The notes under the pieces: generated by a model | The model's input: the letters and a program-made list of their open reading frames with translations, nothing else | Database searches by the model: none | Told to the model about the DNA's origin: nothing | DNA from: GCA-2683135 sp964507445 | Lineage (GTDB): Bacteria > Planctomycetota > GCA-002687715 | Assembly: GCA_964507445.1 (NCBI GenBank) | Contig: CAZDQF010000001.1 | Location: forward strand, 248,001-312,000 | Direction: 5' to 3' | Length of the DNA stretch: 64,000 bases | Program-made: the position numbers and the translations under genes | In this document: positions 33,851 through 44,915 of the stretch, piece after piece | How positions within the stretch are numbered: position 1 is the first letter of the stretch | Layout of the letters: every line of letters starts with the position of its first letter

Positions 33851-34621
33851 TCACGACCCATCGAGCCCCAGTACCTGCCCCACCAGGTGGCTCACCGCGC
33901 CCACCGCCCCATCCCGGCTTCCGGAGGATGTGTCGATGACGTAATCCGCTCTCTCGTAGAGGGGAATTCGGCGCTCGAGCAGGCGGGCGAGTTCGGCGCG
34001 GGCGTCAGGTCGGTCCCGCATCGGTCTGCCGTCCCCCTGAGCCACGACCCGCGCCCAGTGATCGTCTACGGAAGCCTGTAGCCAGACCGTATGGGATCTG
34101 CGCCTGAGGAGGTCGTAAGCCTCCATGTCGGTCACCACTCCGCCTCCGGTGGCCAGGATGGTGGGACCGTTGACTCCGGCAAGGAGCCGATCCAGGGTGT
34201 CGCGAACGACCTTTCGGTAGTACCCGTCTCCGTGCATGGCGAAGACCTCCGCCAGGTCCATACCCGCCTCCTCCTCCACGACACGATCATGTTCTATGAA
34301 AGCCACGTTGAGCGCCTCTGCCGCGGCGCGCCCCAGGGTCGTCTTGCCGGCGCCGCGGACGCCCAGAAGGGACACCACCTGCCGACTATCCTGTTGAGGT
34401 GCTGCGTCCAGCAGGGCACCGGGCCGGACCCCAAGACACTGCGCGAGTTGACAGAGACGACTGACGGCTATGTTCCCCTTGCCGGCCTCCACCTGGGCCA
34501 GGAACCGCTCGGATAGTCCGGAGCGGAGCGCCAGCTCCCGTCGCGGCATGTCGTGGGCGTTGCGCAGGGCCCGCACGCGGCTGCCCACTTGTTTCAGGAT
34601 TGCGGCTGGGTCACGGCTCAT
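33851..34621 (-). CDS. boxR: BoxR/BzdR-type regulator of benzoyl-CoA catabolism (HTH + shikimate-kinase-like)
   Basis: A 256-residue regulator of distinctive build. An XRE helix-turn-helix (about 12-68: ELALRSGLSERFLAQVEAGK) is followed by a shikimate-kinase-like domain with Walker A GVRGAGKTT (87-95) and ATGGGVVTD. In BoxR and BzdR the kinase-like part binds benzoyl-CoA and releases the repressor. The divergent neighbours are boxC, boxB and boxD, which settles the assignment. The ATG at 34619-34621 is preferred; the ATG four codons upstream (34631-34633) lies inside the predicted -10 box and operator. The promoter lies so close that the transcript leader would be only a few bases. Confidence 0.9.
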   Translation of the reverse strand: MSRDPAAILKQVGSRVRALRNAHDMPRRELALRSGLSERFLAQVEAGKGNIAVSRLCQLAQCLGVRPGALLDAAPQQDSRQVVSLLGVRGAGKTTLGRAAAEALNVAFIEHDRVVEEEAGMDLAEVFAMHGDGYYRKVVRDTLDRLLAGVNGPTILATGGGVVTDMEAYDLLRRRSHTVWLQASVDDHWARVVAQGDGRPMRDRPDARAELARLLERRIPLYERADYVIDTSSGSRDGAVGAVSHLVGQVLGLDGS

Positions 34622-34628
34622 GGAGGTG

Positions 34629-34670
34629 TGCATTATATTGCATTTTGGTGGGGGGCAAACGCACTATAAT
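34629..34670. promoter_or_regulatory. Divergent boxR/boxC promoters with a TGCA-N6-TGCA operator
   Basis: TGCA (34629-34632), six bases TTATAT, TGCA (34639-34642) form the repeated-TGCA arrangement reported for BzdR/BoxR operators. On the minus strand TATAAT (34632-34637) falls inside it and would serve boxR about 10 bases before its ATG. On the plus strand a second TATAAT (34665-34670) serves boxC, with the operator covering its -35 region. The stretch is strikingly AT-rich compared with its surroundings. Confidence 0.72.
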
Positions 34671-34702
34671 TCGTCCGTTCCATTTCCTCGGGGGCCACCG
34701 CC

Positions 34703-36351
<1,649 letters not shown>

Positions 36352-36352
<1 letters not shown>

Positions 36353-37758
36353 TGTCCATTCACGACAAGATCCCCAACAATGTGGACCTGAACCACGATC
36401 GGCGCTTGCAGAAGGCGCTGGAGAAATGGCAGCCGCGATTCATCGACTGGTGGATGGACATGGGACCGGAGGGGTTCCATGCCAACGACGTCTACCTTCG
36501 CACCGCCGTGTCGGTGGAGAAGGACGGCTGGGCGGACTTTCGATACGTCAAGATGCCGGACTACCGGTGGGGCATCTTCCTGACTCCGGAGGAGAAGACC
36601 CGTCCGGTCGGCTTCGGCGACATGATCGACGTGCCGTCCTTCGACGACGTGCCCGGCGAGTTCCGCAACGCCCTGCGACGGCTCATTGTCACCCAGGGAG
36701 ACACGGAGCCCGCATCCGTGGAGCAGCAGCGACTGCTCGGACAGACGTGCCCCAGCCTCTATGACCTGCGCAACCTGTTCCAGGTCAACGTGGAGGAAGG
36801 CCGTCACCTCTGGGCCATGGTCTACCTGCTGCACCGCTACTTCGGCCGCGACGGCCGGGAGGAAGCGGACGAGCTGCTCGAGCGGCGCTCCGGCAACGCG
36901 GACAAGCCCCGCATTCTGGAGGCGTTCAACCAACCCATCGAGGATTGGCTCAGCTTCTTCTGCTTCACCATGTTCGTCGACCGGGACGGCAAGTTTCAGC
37001 TCGGCGCCCTCGCAGAGTCCGGCTTCTCGCCGCTGCGCCGCACCACCCGGTTCATGCTCACGGAGGAGGCTCACCACCTCTTCGTCGGCGACACCGGCAT
37101 CTCGAGGGTCGTGCGCCGCAGCGCACAGCTTCACAAGGAGTCCGGAGGCGACCCGTTCAGCCTCGGAGGCATCCCTCTGGACGTCGTGCAACGCTACATC
37201 AACTACTGGTACACCTACTCCCTCGACCTGTTTGGCGGGGAGATCTCGAGCAACGCAGCCGACTTCTTCGCGTCGGGCCTGAAGGGCCGCTACAACGAGG
37301 AGAAGAAGTACGACGACCACGCCGCCGAGGAGGGCTACATCGACGTCCCGGTGATCGAGGACGGCCGCGTCGGCAACCGCCAGGTGCCCACCCGCAACGC
37401 CATGAACGAGATCCTCCGCAACGAGTACATCTCGGACTCTGAGAAGGCGGTGCGTCGCTGGAACAAGACCATCGCCGACGAAGGCGTCGACTTCGAGCTC
37501 AGCCTCCCCCACCGCCGCTTCCACCGCCATCAGGGCGAGTACGCAGGGCACTACTTCGACACGGATGGCCGCATGGTGGACGAAGAACGGTACCGGGAGC
37601 AGGCCACCGCGGTCTTGCCGTCACAGGAGGACCGGGACCTGGTCAAGACCCTCATGACTCCGGTCACCGCACCGGGTCAGATGGCCAACTGGGTCGCCCC
37701 GCCCAAGCAGGGGCTCAACGGCCAGCCCCTCGACTTCGAGTACGTGCGCCTCAACTGA
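36352..37758 (+). CDS. boxB: Benzoyl-CoA 2,3-epoxidase, diiron subunit BoxB
   Basis: A 468-residue class I diiron oxygenase that epoxidises benzoyl-CoA with O2, needing electrons from the reductase BoxA. Metal ligands appear as EEGRHLW (around residue 148) and EEAHHLF (around 238), the carboxylate/histidine pairs of BoxB. Length agrees with known BoxB (~470). Translation begins in the last bases of boxC (TGATG). The reductase boxA, often next to boxB, is missing from this window, so electron delivery must come from elsewhere. Confidence 0.95.
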
Positions 37759-37806
37759 GCCCGCGCGAGCCTGACAGAGGACGACCTCGCAGTGGAGACG
37801 ACAGGC

Positions 37807-39339
37807 ATGAACTTGCAGAGCTACCTTCAGGATCAGTGGGTCTCCGGACAGGACGAGGGGCAGGCCCTCCATGACCCCGCCACCGGCGAGGTCATCGCCC
37901 GCACCTCCACCCGAGGCCTGGACCTGGCGGGAGCCCTCCAGCACTGCCGGGTCACTGGAGGACCGGCCCTGCGCGCCCTGACCTTCGCGGAACGTGGAGC
38001 GCTCCTCACCGCCTTGTCCAAGGCCATCCACTCCCACCGCGACGAGCTGCTCGAGGTGTCCCGCCAGAACACGGGCACCACCCTCAAGGACGCCAAGTTC
38101 GACGTCGACGGTGGGACAGCCACCATGGCGGCCTACGGCAAGCTCGGCGAGGAGTTGGGTGAACGCCGTTTCCTCCTGGATGGCGAGCAGGAGGTGGTGG
38201 GACGCTCTCCCCGCTTCTGCGGGCAGCACATCATGGTCCCGCGCCACGGCGTGGCGGTCCATATCAACGCGTTCAACTTCCCCGTCTGGGGCATGGCGGA
38301 GAAGCTCGCCTGCGCGTTCCTGGCCGGTGTGCCGGTGCTCACCAAGCCCGGCACATCCACCGCCCTCCCCGCCTTCCGAGTGGGCCAGCTCATGGTCGAT
38401 TCCGGTTTGCTGCCCGCCGGGGCATGGGCGTTCCTGTGCGGCGGAGCGGGCGACCTGCTCGATCACCTGAACGGTCAGGACACCGTCGCCTTCACCGGCA
38501 GCGCGGACACCGGCGCCCGGATCCGCGGGCACGAGAACGTCATCCGCAAGTCCGTGCGCGTGAACGTGGAAGCGGACAGCCTCAACGCCGCGGTCCTCGG
38601 CCCTGATGTGGATACGGACTCGGACACCTGGGACCTGTTCATCCGCGAGGTTGGCCGAGAGATCGTCCAGAAGTCCGGGCAGAAGTGCACCGCGACGCGG
38701 CGGGTCTTCGTCCCCCGTGAACGGCTCGACGACGCGGTCGCCGCGCTTCGAGATGAACTGGCGGAGTACCCCTCGGGAGATCCCCGGGAGGACGGGGTGC
38801 GCATGGGCACCCTGGCGACGCCCGCCCAGATGGAGGACGTGTGCGCGGGCCTTCACAAGCTCGCCCAAGTTTGCGAAGTCGTCCACGGACAGATCCCCGA
38901 AGCGGGCACACCGAGCGCCCTCATCGCGCCCATCCTGCTCGTCTGCCGCGACCCCGCCGCCACCCCCATCGTGCATGAACTCGAGGTCTTCGGCCCGTCC
39001 ACGACGATCATGCCCTACGACGGGCAGGCCTCGGAAGCGTCAGCGCTCGTGAACCTGGGCGAGGGTGGATTGGTGGCGACGGTGTATTCCGACGACCTGG
39101 ACTTCGCGGGTTCCGTGCTCGGCGAGATCGCCCCGTACCACGGGCGCGTCCTGCTCGGCAGCCGTCGGGTCGCCGAACACTCCACGGGACCGGGCATGGT
39201 CATGCCCAACCTGGTTCATGGAGGTCCTGGACGAGCCGGCGGAGGGCTGGAATTGGGCGGCGTCCGTGGCCTCGGCCTCTACACGCAGACCTGTGCCGTG
39301 CAGGGCGCTCGTCCCATGCTCGACAAGCTCCTCGGCTGA
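37807..39339 (+). CDS. boxD: 3,4-dehydroadipyl-CoA semialdehyde dehydrogenase BoxD
   Basis: A 510-residue aldehyde dehydrogenase of the PaaZ-N/BoxD branch. Motifs: INAFNFPVWGMAEKLACAF, cofactor loop VAFTGSADTGA, catalytic Cys in KSGQKCTATRR, and a terminal NLVHGGPGRAGGG typical of this branch. It oxidises the semialdehyde made by BoxC to 3,4-dehydroadipyl-CoA with NADP+. On sequence alone it could be a PaaZ-type enzyme; the box context decides. ATG 37807 with GGAG nine bases upstream is preferred over GTG 37792. It starts 48 bases after boxB. Confidence 0.9.
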   Translation: MNLQSYLQDQWVSGQDEGQALHDPATGEVIARTSTRGLDLAGALQHCRVTGGPALRALTFAERGALLTALSKAIHSHRDELLEVSRQNTGTTLKDAKFDVDGGTATMAAYGKLGEELGERRFLLDGEQEVVGRSPRFCGQHIMVPRHGVAVHINAFNFPVWGMAEKLACAFLAGVPVLTKPGTSTALPAFRVGQLMVDSGLLPAGAWAFLCGGAGDLLDHLNGQDTVAFTGSADTGARIRGHENVIRKSVRVNVEADSLNAAVLGPDVDTDSDTWDLFIREVGREIVQKSGQKCTATRRVFVPRERLDDAVAALRDELAEYPSGDPREDGVRMGTLATPAQMEDVCAGLHKLAQVCEVVHGQIPEAGTPSALIAPILLVCRDPAATPIVHELEVFGPSTTIMPYDGQASEASALVNLGEGGLVATVYSDDLDFAGSVLGEIAPYHGRVLLGSRRVAEHSTGPGMVMPNLVHGGPGRAGGGLELGGVRGLGLYTQTCAVQGARPMLDKLLG

Positions 39340-39384
39340 GGCTCAGCAACCGCTCGCGTCGTCGGTCGGGCTGCTCTAAGATGC

Positions 39385-39408
39385 AGGCTTCACCCCAAGC
39401 TGAAGCCT
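39385..39408 (+). other. Hairpin between boxD and the S9 peptidase gene
   Basis: AGGCTTCA and TGAAGCCT form a perfect 8-bp stem with an 8-base loop, 19 bases before the peptidase ATG. A TAAGAT (39377-39382) lies just upstream. It may close the box operon or sit in the peptidase leader; there is no T tract. Confidence 0.5.
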
Positions 39409-39427
39409 CCGCATCCTGGAGACCCTC

Positions 39428-42400
39428 ATGTCCCGCGCCTCGTTCTCCGCACCGCTGTTGACCCTGCTCGTCCTCCTCGGCACCACGGTCGCCCCCACGT
39501 GGGGCCAGTCCTCGGAGGCCAAGAAGCTCACCCCGAAGGACGCGGAGCGGCTCCGCAGGGTGGGTTCCACACGTCTCAGCCCCGACGGCGCCTGGATCTC
39601 CTACACCGATAGCACCGGCAGCCGCCGCGGACGCCGCCGCGGAGGTGGCAACACCTCCGTCAGAGCGGCCTCCGATCGGCCCGAGAACGCCAGCCGACTG
39701 GTGCTCCGCCAGTTGGACGGAGACGAGAAGCTCCAGATCAAGAACGGTCGCAGCCTGTCCTTCTCCCGCGATTCCCAGTGGGCCGGTTGGTCCGAGCCGC
39801 GTCCTCGACCCGAGAAGGAAGCCGCCAAGCCCGAGAAGGAAGCCGCCAAGCCCGAGAAGGAAGCCGCCAAGCCCGGGAAGGAGTCGGAGGAGACACGACA
39901 GACCATCCCGGAGAGGCTTCGTGCGTGGCGAGCTCGCGGAGGAGAACGGCCCCGCCCCCAGAGCAATCCGGGCGGAGGAGCTCGCCGTCGGTGGGAAGGT
40001 CGTCGCACGCGCAGCTCTCGCCGCGGCCGTGGCGGGGAGCGTACACGTCGTGGCCGTCCCGGCAGCGGCACCCCGGCCACAGAAGACAAGAAGCCAGAGG
40101 AACCCAAAGGCCGCGGCGACACCCTCGTCCTTCGCAACCTGCACGATTCGAGGTCGTTCCGGATCAAGGATGTGAGCCGCTGGCGCTTCACCAAGGACGG
40201 GAAGCACCTCCTCTATGTGCACACTCCCAAGGAGAAGGCTGCCCACGGCATCTTCCTCCTGGATCTGTCATCAGACATCACGGCTCCCAAACCCAGGGTC
40301 ATCGCCCGCGGGGAGGCGTCTTATCGCAACGTCGCCTTCGATGAAGACGGTCGTTATCTGACGTTCTGGTCCGATCGCCCCATGTCCGACGCCGCCGAAC
40401 CCGCGCGGGCGGCTCCGCGAGCGGAGGCGCCTTCCGCAGAGACGAAATCTGAACGACCCGTCCCGGTGAAGTCCGGGGGCGAGCCGTCCGAGGCGGCCAC
40501 CGAAGGGCCTCAAGGTGAATCGACGAAGAAGAAGGAAGACGCGCCGGCGAAGCCCAAGGAACCCACCCGTCTCTGGCAATGGGATGCGCAAACGGAGTCC
40601 CTCGCCATGGTCTACGGCGACGGAGCCAAGGGCTTCCCCACGGATAAGCAGCTGGTGACGGGCACCGTATCCTGGACCGAAGATCGCAAGTCCATCTTCG
40701 TGCGCCTGAGGCCGAAGCCCGAGGAGGGAGCCGAGACCGAATCCGGCGCCGAGGAGGAAGGGGAACGGGAGATCACCCTCCCCAACGGACGCACCATCCG
40801 GGTCTCCGCCGCCCAGGCCGCGCGGTTCGCCGCCCGCTCCTCCGGCTCCGGTTCCGGCCCGCGCTTTGAGAACGACACGTCGGAAGAGAAGAAGCGGGAC
40901 GAAGCCCGACTCGACGTGTGGCATTGGAAGGACGCCAAGATCGCCACCATGAAGAACCGACGAGGTCGTGGTCGTCGCGGAGGAGCCGAGGGTGCCGACA
41001 CACCTCTGCTTCATAGAGTCGACCTCGACAGCGGCGACGTCCTGCTCGTCGGCCACGAGCGCCTCAGCCCCAGCTTGAACAAGAAACGGACCTGGGGGGT
41101 AGCGGCGGACGACGACCCATACGCCGCGGCTCGCACCTGGGACCGCTCATACAGCGACTACTACGTCGTTGACCTCAACCACGGCAACCGGCGTCGGGTG
41201 CTGACCCGGTCGCCGCGTCGTCCGAGCTGGACCCCATGCGGCGCCGCCCTCCTGGTGTTCGACGAGGAGCATCGCGCGTGGTTCGCCATGGCCCCGGAGA
41301 CCGGTGAGCGAGTTCGTCTCGACACCGGCGCGGCGCGCCTCGGAGACGACAGCCGCGGGCTCCCCAACAGCGGCTCATTCGGGAAGGCCCTCCCCGGCCA
41401 GCGCGCGCTGGTCTGGGATGACGGCAAGGACCTCTGGAGCGTCCCCCTGGACGGCAGCCCGTCCCGCAACCTGACGCGCACCGGTCGTCGGGACGGCATC
41501 AGCTACAAGCACCTGATCCTGGACGAGGACCACCCCTTCGGGGCTGACGACAGGTCCATGCTGCTCACCTCCACCCATGACCGGACCAAGGCACAGGGGC
41601 TCCACACCCTCGACCTCCAGACCCTCGCCGTCACGACTCACGCCTGTCTGGACAAGAGCATCGGGCGGCCCGTGAAGGCCAAGGACGCGGACCGCTACGC
41701 GTTCACCCTCACGTCGGCCCAGCGCCCCGCGGACATCTGGATGGCGGACGGGGACCTGGGGAGCATGAAGCGCATCACGGACGCCAACCCGTGGCTCGCG
41801 GAGTATGAGCTCCCGACATCGGAGATCGTCGAATGGCGCAGCCTCGATGGGGAACAGCTCCAGGGCATCCTCATGAAGCCGGTGGGTTATCAGCCGGGGA
41901 AGACCTACCCGACCATCGTCTACATGTATGAGATCCTCTCCAACGGGTTGCATCGGTTCCGCACCCCGGGGTTGCAGCTCAACCCTCAGACGTGGGCCCA
42001 GAACGGCTACGCGGTCTTCATGCCCGACATCACCTACCAGATCGGACGGCCTGGCATGTCGTCGGTTCGCTGCGTCGTCCCCGGCGTGCAGAAGCTCATC
42101 GAGATGGGCGTGGCCGACCCGGACCGCGTGGGCCTCTGCGGACACTCCTGGGGTGGCTACGAGACCGCCTACATCATCACCCAGACGAAGATCTTCGCCG
42201 CCGCGGTCTCCGGCGCGCCGGTAGTGAACATGACCTCCGCCTACAGCGGAATCCGATGGAGCAGCGGCCTCCCCCGCCAGTTCCAGTACGAGCGGACCCA
42301 GAGCCGCATCGGCGGCAGCCTGTGGGAGTACCCGGAGCGGTACATCGAGAACTCTCCGGTCTTCCACCTGGAGAACGTGGAGACCCCGGTGCTCATCATG

Positions 42401-42676
42401 TTCGGGAACCGGGACGGCGCGGTCCCGTGGTACCAGGGCATCGAGTACTTCCTGGGAATGCGGCGCCTCGGCAAGCAGGCGGTGTTCCTCGAGTACAAGG
42501 ACGAGGACCACGGCCTCCGGCGCAAGCCCAACCAGGAGGACTACCACGAGCGCATCATGGCCTGGTGGGACCACCACCTGAAGGGAGTGGAGCCGGCGGA
42601 CTGGATCGTCGGTCCGACGAAGGTCGAGCCCCTGGGCGACACCGCCCCCGCCATCCCCGCGGTCAACGGAAACTGA
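39428..42676 (+). CDS. Exported S9 family (prolyl-oligopeptidase-like) peptidase with low-complexity insert
   Basis: A 1082-residue protein with a signal peptide (MSRASFSAPLLTLLVLLGTT), a beta-propeller region and a C-terminal alpha/beta-hydrolase. The catalytic triad is readable: Ser907 in GHSWGG, Asp996 in GNRDGAVP, and His1028 in DEDHGL. The propeller is interrupted by two polar inserts. The first (about 118-235) is an Arg/Gly- and Lys/Glu-rich stretch that includes three 7-residue repeats; the second (about 320-380) is Ala/Glu/Lys-rich. Such inserts are unusual for S9 peptidases and make this one longer than the ~700-900 norm. ATG 39428 is the natural start. It lies 88 bases after boxD but is unrelated to benzoate use. 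Confidence 0.88.
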   Translation: MSRASFSAPLLTLLVLLGTTVAPTWGQSSEAKKLTPKDAERLRRVGSTRLSPDGAWISYTDSTGSRRGRRRGGGNTSVRAASDRPENASRLVLRQLDGDEKLQIKNGRSLSFSRDSQWAGWSEPRPRPEKEAAKPEKEAAKPEKEAAKPGKESEETRQTIPERLRAWRARGGERPRPQSNPGGGARRRWEGRRTRSSRRGRGGERTRRGRPGSGTPATEDKKPEEPKGRGDTLVLRNLHDSRSFRIKDVSRWRFTKDGKHLLYVHTPKEKAAHGIFLLDLSSDITAPKPRVIARGEASYRNVAFDEDGRYLTFWSDRPMSDAAEPARAAPRAEAPSAETKSERPVPVKSGGEPSEAATEGPQGESTKKKEDAPAKPKEPTRLWQWDAQTESLAMVYGDGAKGFPTDKQLVTGTVSWTEDRKSIFVRLRPKPEEGAETESGAEEEGEREITLPNGRTIRVSAAQAARFAARSSGSGSGPRFENDTSEEKKRDEARLDVWHWKDAKIATMKNRRGRGRRGGAEGADTPLLHRVDLDSGDVLLVGHERLSPSLNKKRTWGVAADDDPYAAARTWDRSYSDYYVVDLNHGNRRRVLTRSPRRPSWTPCGAALLVFDEEHRAWFAMAPETGERVRLDTGAARLGDDSRGLPNSGSFGKALPGQRALVWDDGKDLWSVPLDGSPSRNLTRTGRRDGISYKHLILDEDHPFGADDRSMLLTSTHDRTKAQGLHTLDLQTLAVTTHACLDKSIGRPVKAKDADRYAFTLTSAQRPADIWMADGDLGSMKRITDANPWLAEYELPTSEIVEWRSLDGEQLQGILMKPVGYQPGKTYPTIVYMYEILSNGLHRFRTPGLQLNPQTWAQNGYAVFMPDITYQIGRPGMSSVRCVVPGVQKLIEMGVADPDRVGLCGHSWGGYETAYIITQTKIFAAAVSGAPVVNMTSAYSGIRWSSGLPRQFQYERTQSRIGGSLWEYPERYIENSPVFHLENVETPVLIMFGNRDGAVPWYQGIEYFLGMRRLGKQAVFLEYKDEDHGLRRKPNQEDYHERIMAWWDHHLKGVEPADWIVGPTKVEPLGDTAPAIPAVNGN
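39809..39871 (+). repeat. Three 21-bp tandem repeats coding for PEKEAAK
   Basis: Three identical 21-base units (39809-39829, 39830-39850, 39851-39871) encode PEKEAAK three times, followed by a variant unit. They lie in frame inside the first low-complexity insert of the S9 peptidase and look like recent slippage expansion. Confidence 0.9.
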
Positions 42677-42688
42677 CGGTCCGGCTCG

Positions 42689-43612
42689 TCAGGAGTCAGG
42701 CGGAGCCCAGGCAACAGGGTCTCGGGGCAGGTCCTCCCAGCGGAAGGACGAGGCCTCCGGGCGGGAGAGGGCATCCGGCGACAGGCCGCCGCTCTCCGCG
42801 ATCCAGCGGCGCACGGGCTCCGCCGACTCGCCCCGTTCTCTGATGGATGAGAGGCGGCTGTCTCCGTGCCGCTTGGCCAGACGACGACCGTCCGCGCCGA
42901 TCACCAGAGGCACATGGGCGTAGTCCGGCGTCGGCAGCCCCAGGGCGCGCTGGATCAACATCTGCCGAGGAGTGCTGGTCAGCAGGTCGTCGCCCCGCAC
43001 CACGAGATCGACTCCCTGGAACGCGTCATCCACCACCACGGCCAGCTGGTATCCCGGCTGCGACCCGTGCTCCGGGTCCCAACGACCGACCACGAAGTCC
43101 CCGCCTCCGGTCGCCGGGTCCAGGGTGACGGTCCCGCGGACCCCGTCCTCGAACGTCATGGGCCCGGAGGGGGCCGTGAATCGCCACGCCACCGGGCGGT
43201 CCACCTCGCGGAAGGCCTGCTCCGGGTCAGAGAACCTCCCGCGGCAAGTGCCCGGGTACCGTAGATCCTCTTCCTTGTGAGGCGCCGACTGCGCCGCCAC
43301 CACGTCCCGACGGGAACAGACACAGGGATACACGAGCCCGTCCGCCACCAGGTCGTCGAGCGCTTCGACGTGCGCGGACAGCCGCGTGGTCTGGATCAAC
43401 GGTGGCCCGTCCCAGTCAATCCCGAGCCAGCGAAGATCGTCGAGCGCCTGATCGGCGGCCCAGGACTTCTTCCTCGGCGAGTCGATGTCCTCCATGCGAA
43501 GCGGCAGCTCCCATCCTCGGGAACGCGCCCACAACCACGTCAGCGCAAAGGTGCGAGCGTTGCCCAGGTGCAGGGCGCCGGTGGGGCTTGGAGCGAGCCG
43601 GGTCCGTGCCAT
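42689..43612 (-). CDS. gluQ: Glutamyl-Q tRNA(Asp) synthetase
   Basis: A 307-residue paralogue of the glutamyl-tRNA synthetase catalytic core that attaches glutamate to queuosine in tRNA(Asp). It keeps the HIGH-like PSPTGALHLGNART and the KMSKS-like DGRRLAKRHGD. Zinc ligands are CVC and, 20 residues later, YPGTC. It lacks the anticodon-binding domain of full GltX, and its length is typical of GluQRS. ATG at 43610-43612. Confidence 0.94.
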   Translation of the reverse strand: MARTRLAPSPTGALHLGNARTFALTWLWARSRGWELPLRMEDIDSPRKKSWAADQALDDLRWLGIDWDGPPLIQTTRLSAHVEALDDLVADGLVYPCVCSRRDVVAAQSAPHKEEDLRYPGTCRGRFSDPEQAFREVDRPVAWRFTAPSGPMTFEDGVRGTVTLDPATGGGDFVVGRWDPEHGSQPGYQLAVVVDDAFQGVDLVVRGDDLLTSTPRQMLIQRALGLPTPDYAHVPLVIGADGRRLAKRHGDSRLSSIRERGESAEPVRRWIAESGGLSPDALSRPEASSFRWEDLPRDPVAWAPPDS

Positions 43613-43634
43613 ACGGGAGAGTATGGCACGAGGG

Positions 43635-44027
43635 TCACTTACCCGACGGCTTGCCCTTCACCGGAGTGGAGAGATCCGCTCCGAGGCGGCGAAGGGCCTC
43701 CAGGAGCAGCTCCTTGCTGCGGGAGTTCGGCGCAGGGTAGGCGAACCCGGCCTTCTCCGAGGCGTCCACCGCGTTACGCAAGGAGCTCATGCTCCCCGGG
43801 AAGATCTCCGTCCACGCCTCCAGCGCGACCACCCGCTCCTCCAGCTCGCGGATCTGATTATCCTGGGCCTTCAGGGTCAGCTGAACGTCACGAATGGCCG
43901 ATTCGACCGCGGCCATGCGCTTGCGCAGGTCGTCCCCTCCGCCTCCAGCTTGGCCAACGGAATCCACGGAGAGAAAGCCCCCGAGGAGCAGAAGAGCGCA
44001 GACGGCGACGACGGGCGATCGGTACAT
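43635..44027 (-). CDS. Small exported coiled-coil protein
   Basis: A 130-residue protein with a signal peptide (MYRSPVVAVCALLLLGGFLS), a helical coiled-coil segment (MAAVESAIRDVQLTLKAQDN then IRELEERVVALEA) and a polar C-terminus. No family recognised. Start at ATG 44025-44027 places the signal correctly. It lies just upstream of gluQ on the same strand (22 bp gap), perhaps in one transcript. Confidence 0.65.
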   Translation of the reverse strand: MYRSPVVAVCALLLLGGFLSVDSVGQAGGGGDDLRKRMAAVESAIRDVQLTLKAQDNQIRELEERVVALEAWTEIFPGSMSSLRNAVDASEKAGFAYPAPNSRSKELLLEALRRLGADLSTPVKGKPSGK

Positions 44028-44128
44028 GATGGGACTCCTGAAGTCGGACCCCTGGTACTTCGACCATCCCACGGAACGCGCTCAAGCGCCCGCTGAGGCG
44101 GGTTTGGAGGCACCGTGAATGGGACCGG

Positions 44129-44839
44129 CTAGGGGAGGAAACGAGGGAGGTGTTCCCGCCAGTACGGCCAATCGTGCCCAAACACGCCCGGCCAGACCTC
44201 TTCGTGGACCGGGATGCCCTTCTGCCGCAGGACCAGGCTGAAGTTTCGGGTCTGATCCACGAGCGTGTCCTGCTCCCCGGTCGCCACCACCCAACCGACC
44301 TGCGAGAGGGCAGCCACGCCGTCCGCGTCCAGGTTGGAGACGAAGTCCGAGGGGCTGAAGAAGTACGCGTCGTCACTCCACCAGCCGTCCGTCAACTGGC
44401 GAACGTCGAAGAACCCGGAGAAGGCGACCACGCGACCGACGCTCTCCGGATGACGCGCGGCGAAGGTCGCCGCCTGCCACCCTCCAAGTGACGCGCCGTA
44501 CAACACCGGGTCATCGCGTCCCGCGCGATCCGCCACCCACGGGAAGAACTCCTCCGCGAGGAACCGATCGTAGAGGTCGTGACGGCGCAACTTCTCCTCG
44601 GGCGACAGGCTGTCATCCGCCCAGGACTCGCGGTTGATGGAGTCGAGGCTGATCACCTGGATCTCGCCGGACTCGATCAGGCCCTCGACGGCGCCCACCA
44701 GGCCGAAGTCCTCGTTCTCGTTCTGGCGACCGGCCGAGGTGGGGAGCATCACCACCACCCGGCCCTGATCGCCAAACCAGATGTACTCCATCTCCTTGTC
44801 GAGATGATGGCTGCCGTATCGGCCCTCAGTGCGGTTCAT
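44129..44839 (-). CDS. Putative esterase (PF00756-type alpha/beta hydrolase)
   Basis: A 236-residue esterase of the esterase-D/antigen-85 group. Motifs: VLYGASLGGWQAA with nucleophile Ser, VVATGEQDTLVD with the acid, and VFGHDWPYWREHLP with the catalytic His. There is no signal peptide, so it is probably cytoplasmic. ATG at 44837-44839 starts MNRTEGRYGS. It is alone, with no informative neighbours; substrate could be a short acyl ester or sugar ester. Confidence 0.85.
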   Translation of the reverse strand: MNRTEGRYGSHHLDKEMEYIWFGDQGRVVVMLPTSAGRQNENEDFGLVGAVEGLIESGEIQVISLDSINRESWADDSLSPEEKLRRHDLYDRFLAEEFFPWVADRAGRDDPVLYGASLGGWQAATFAARHPESVGRVVAFSGFFDVRQLTDGWWSDDAYFFSPSDFVSNLDADGVAALSQVGWVVATGEQDTLVDQTRNFSLVLRQKGIPVHEEVWPGVFGHDWPYWREHLPRFLP

Positions 44840-44915
44840 GGTCGCGGATGTTAACCCCAACCGGCGGCCGCTTCAGGCAGAGCACCTTGGGGACGGGCAT
44901 GAGCAGAGAGTCGGC

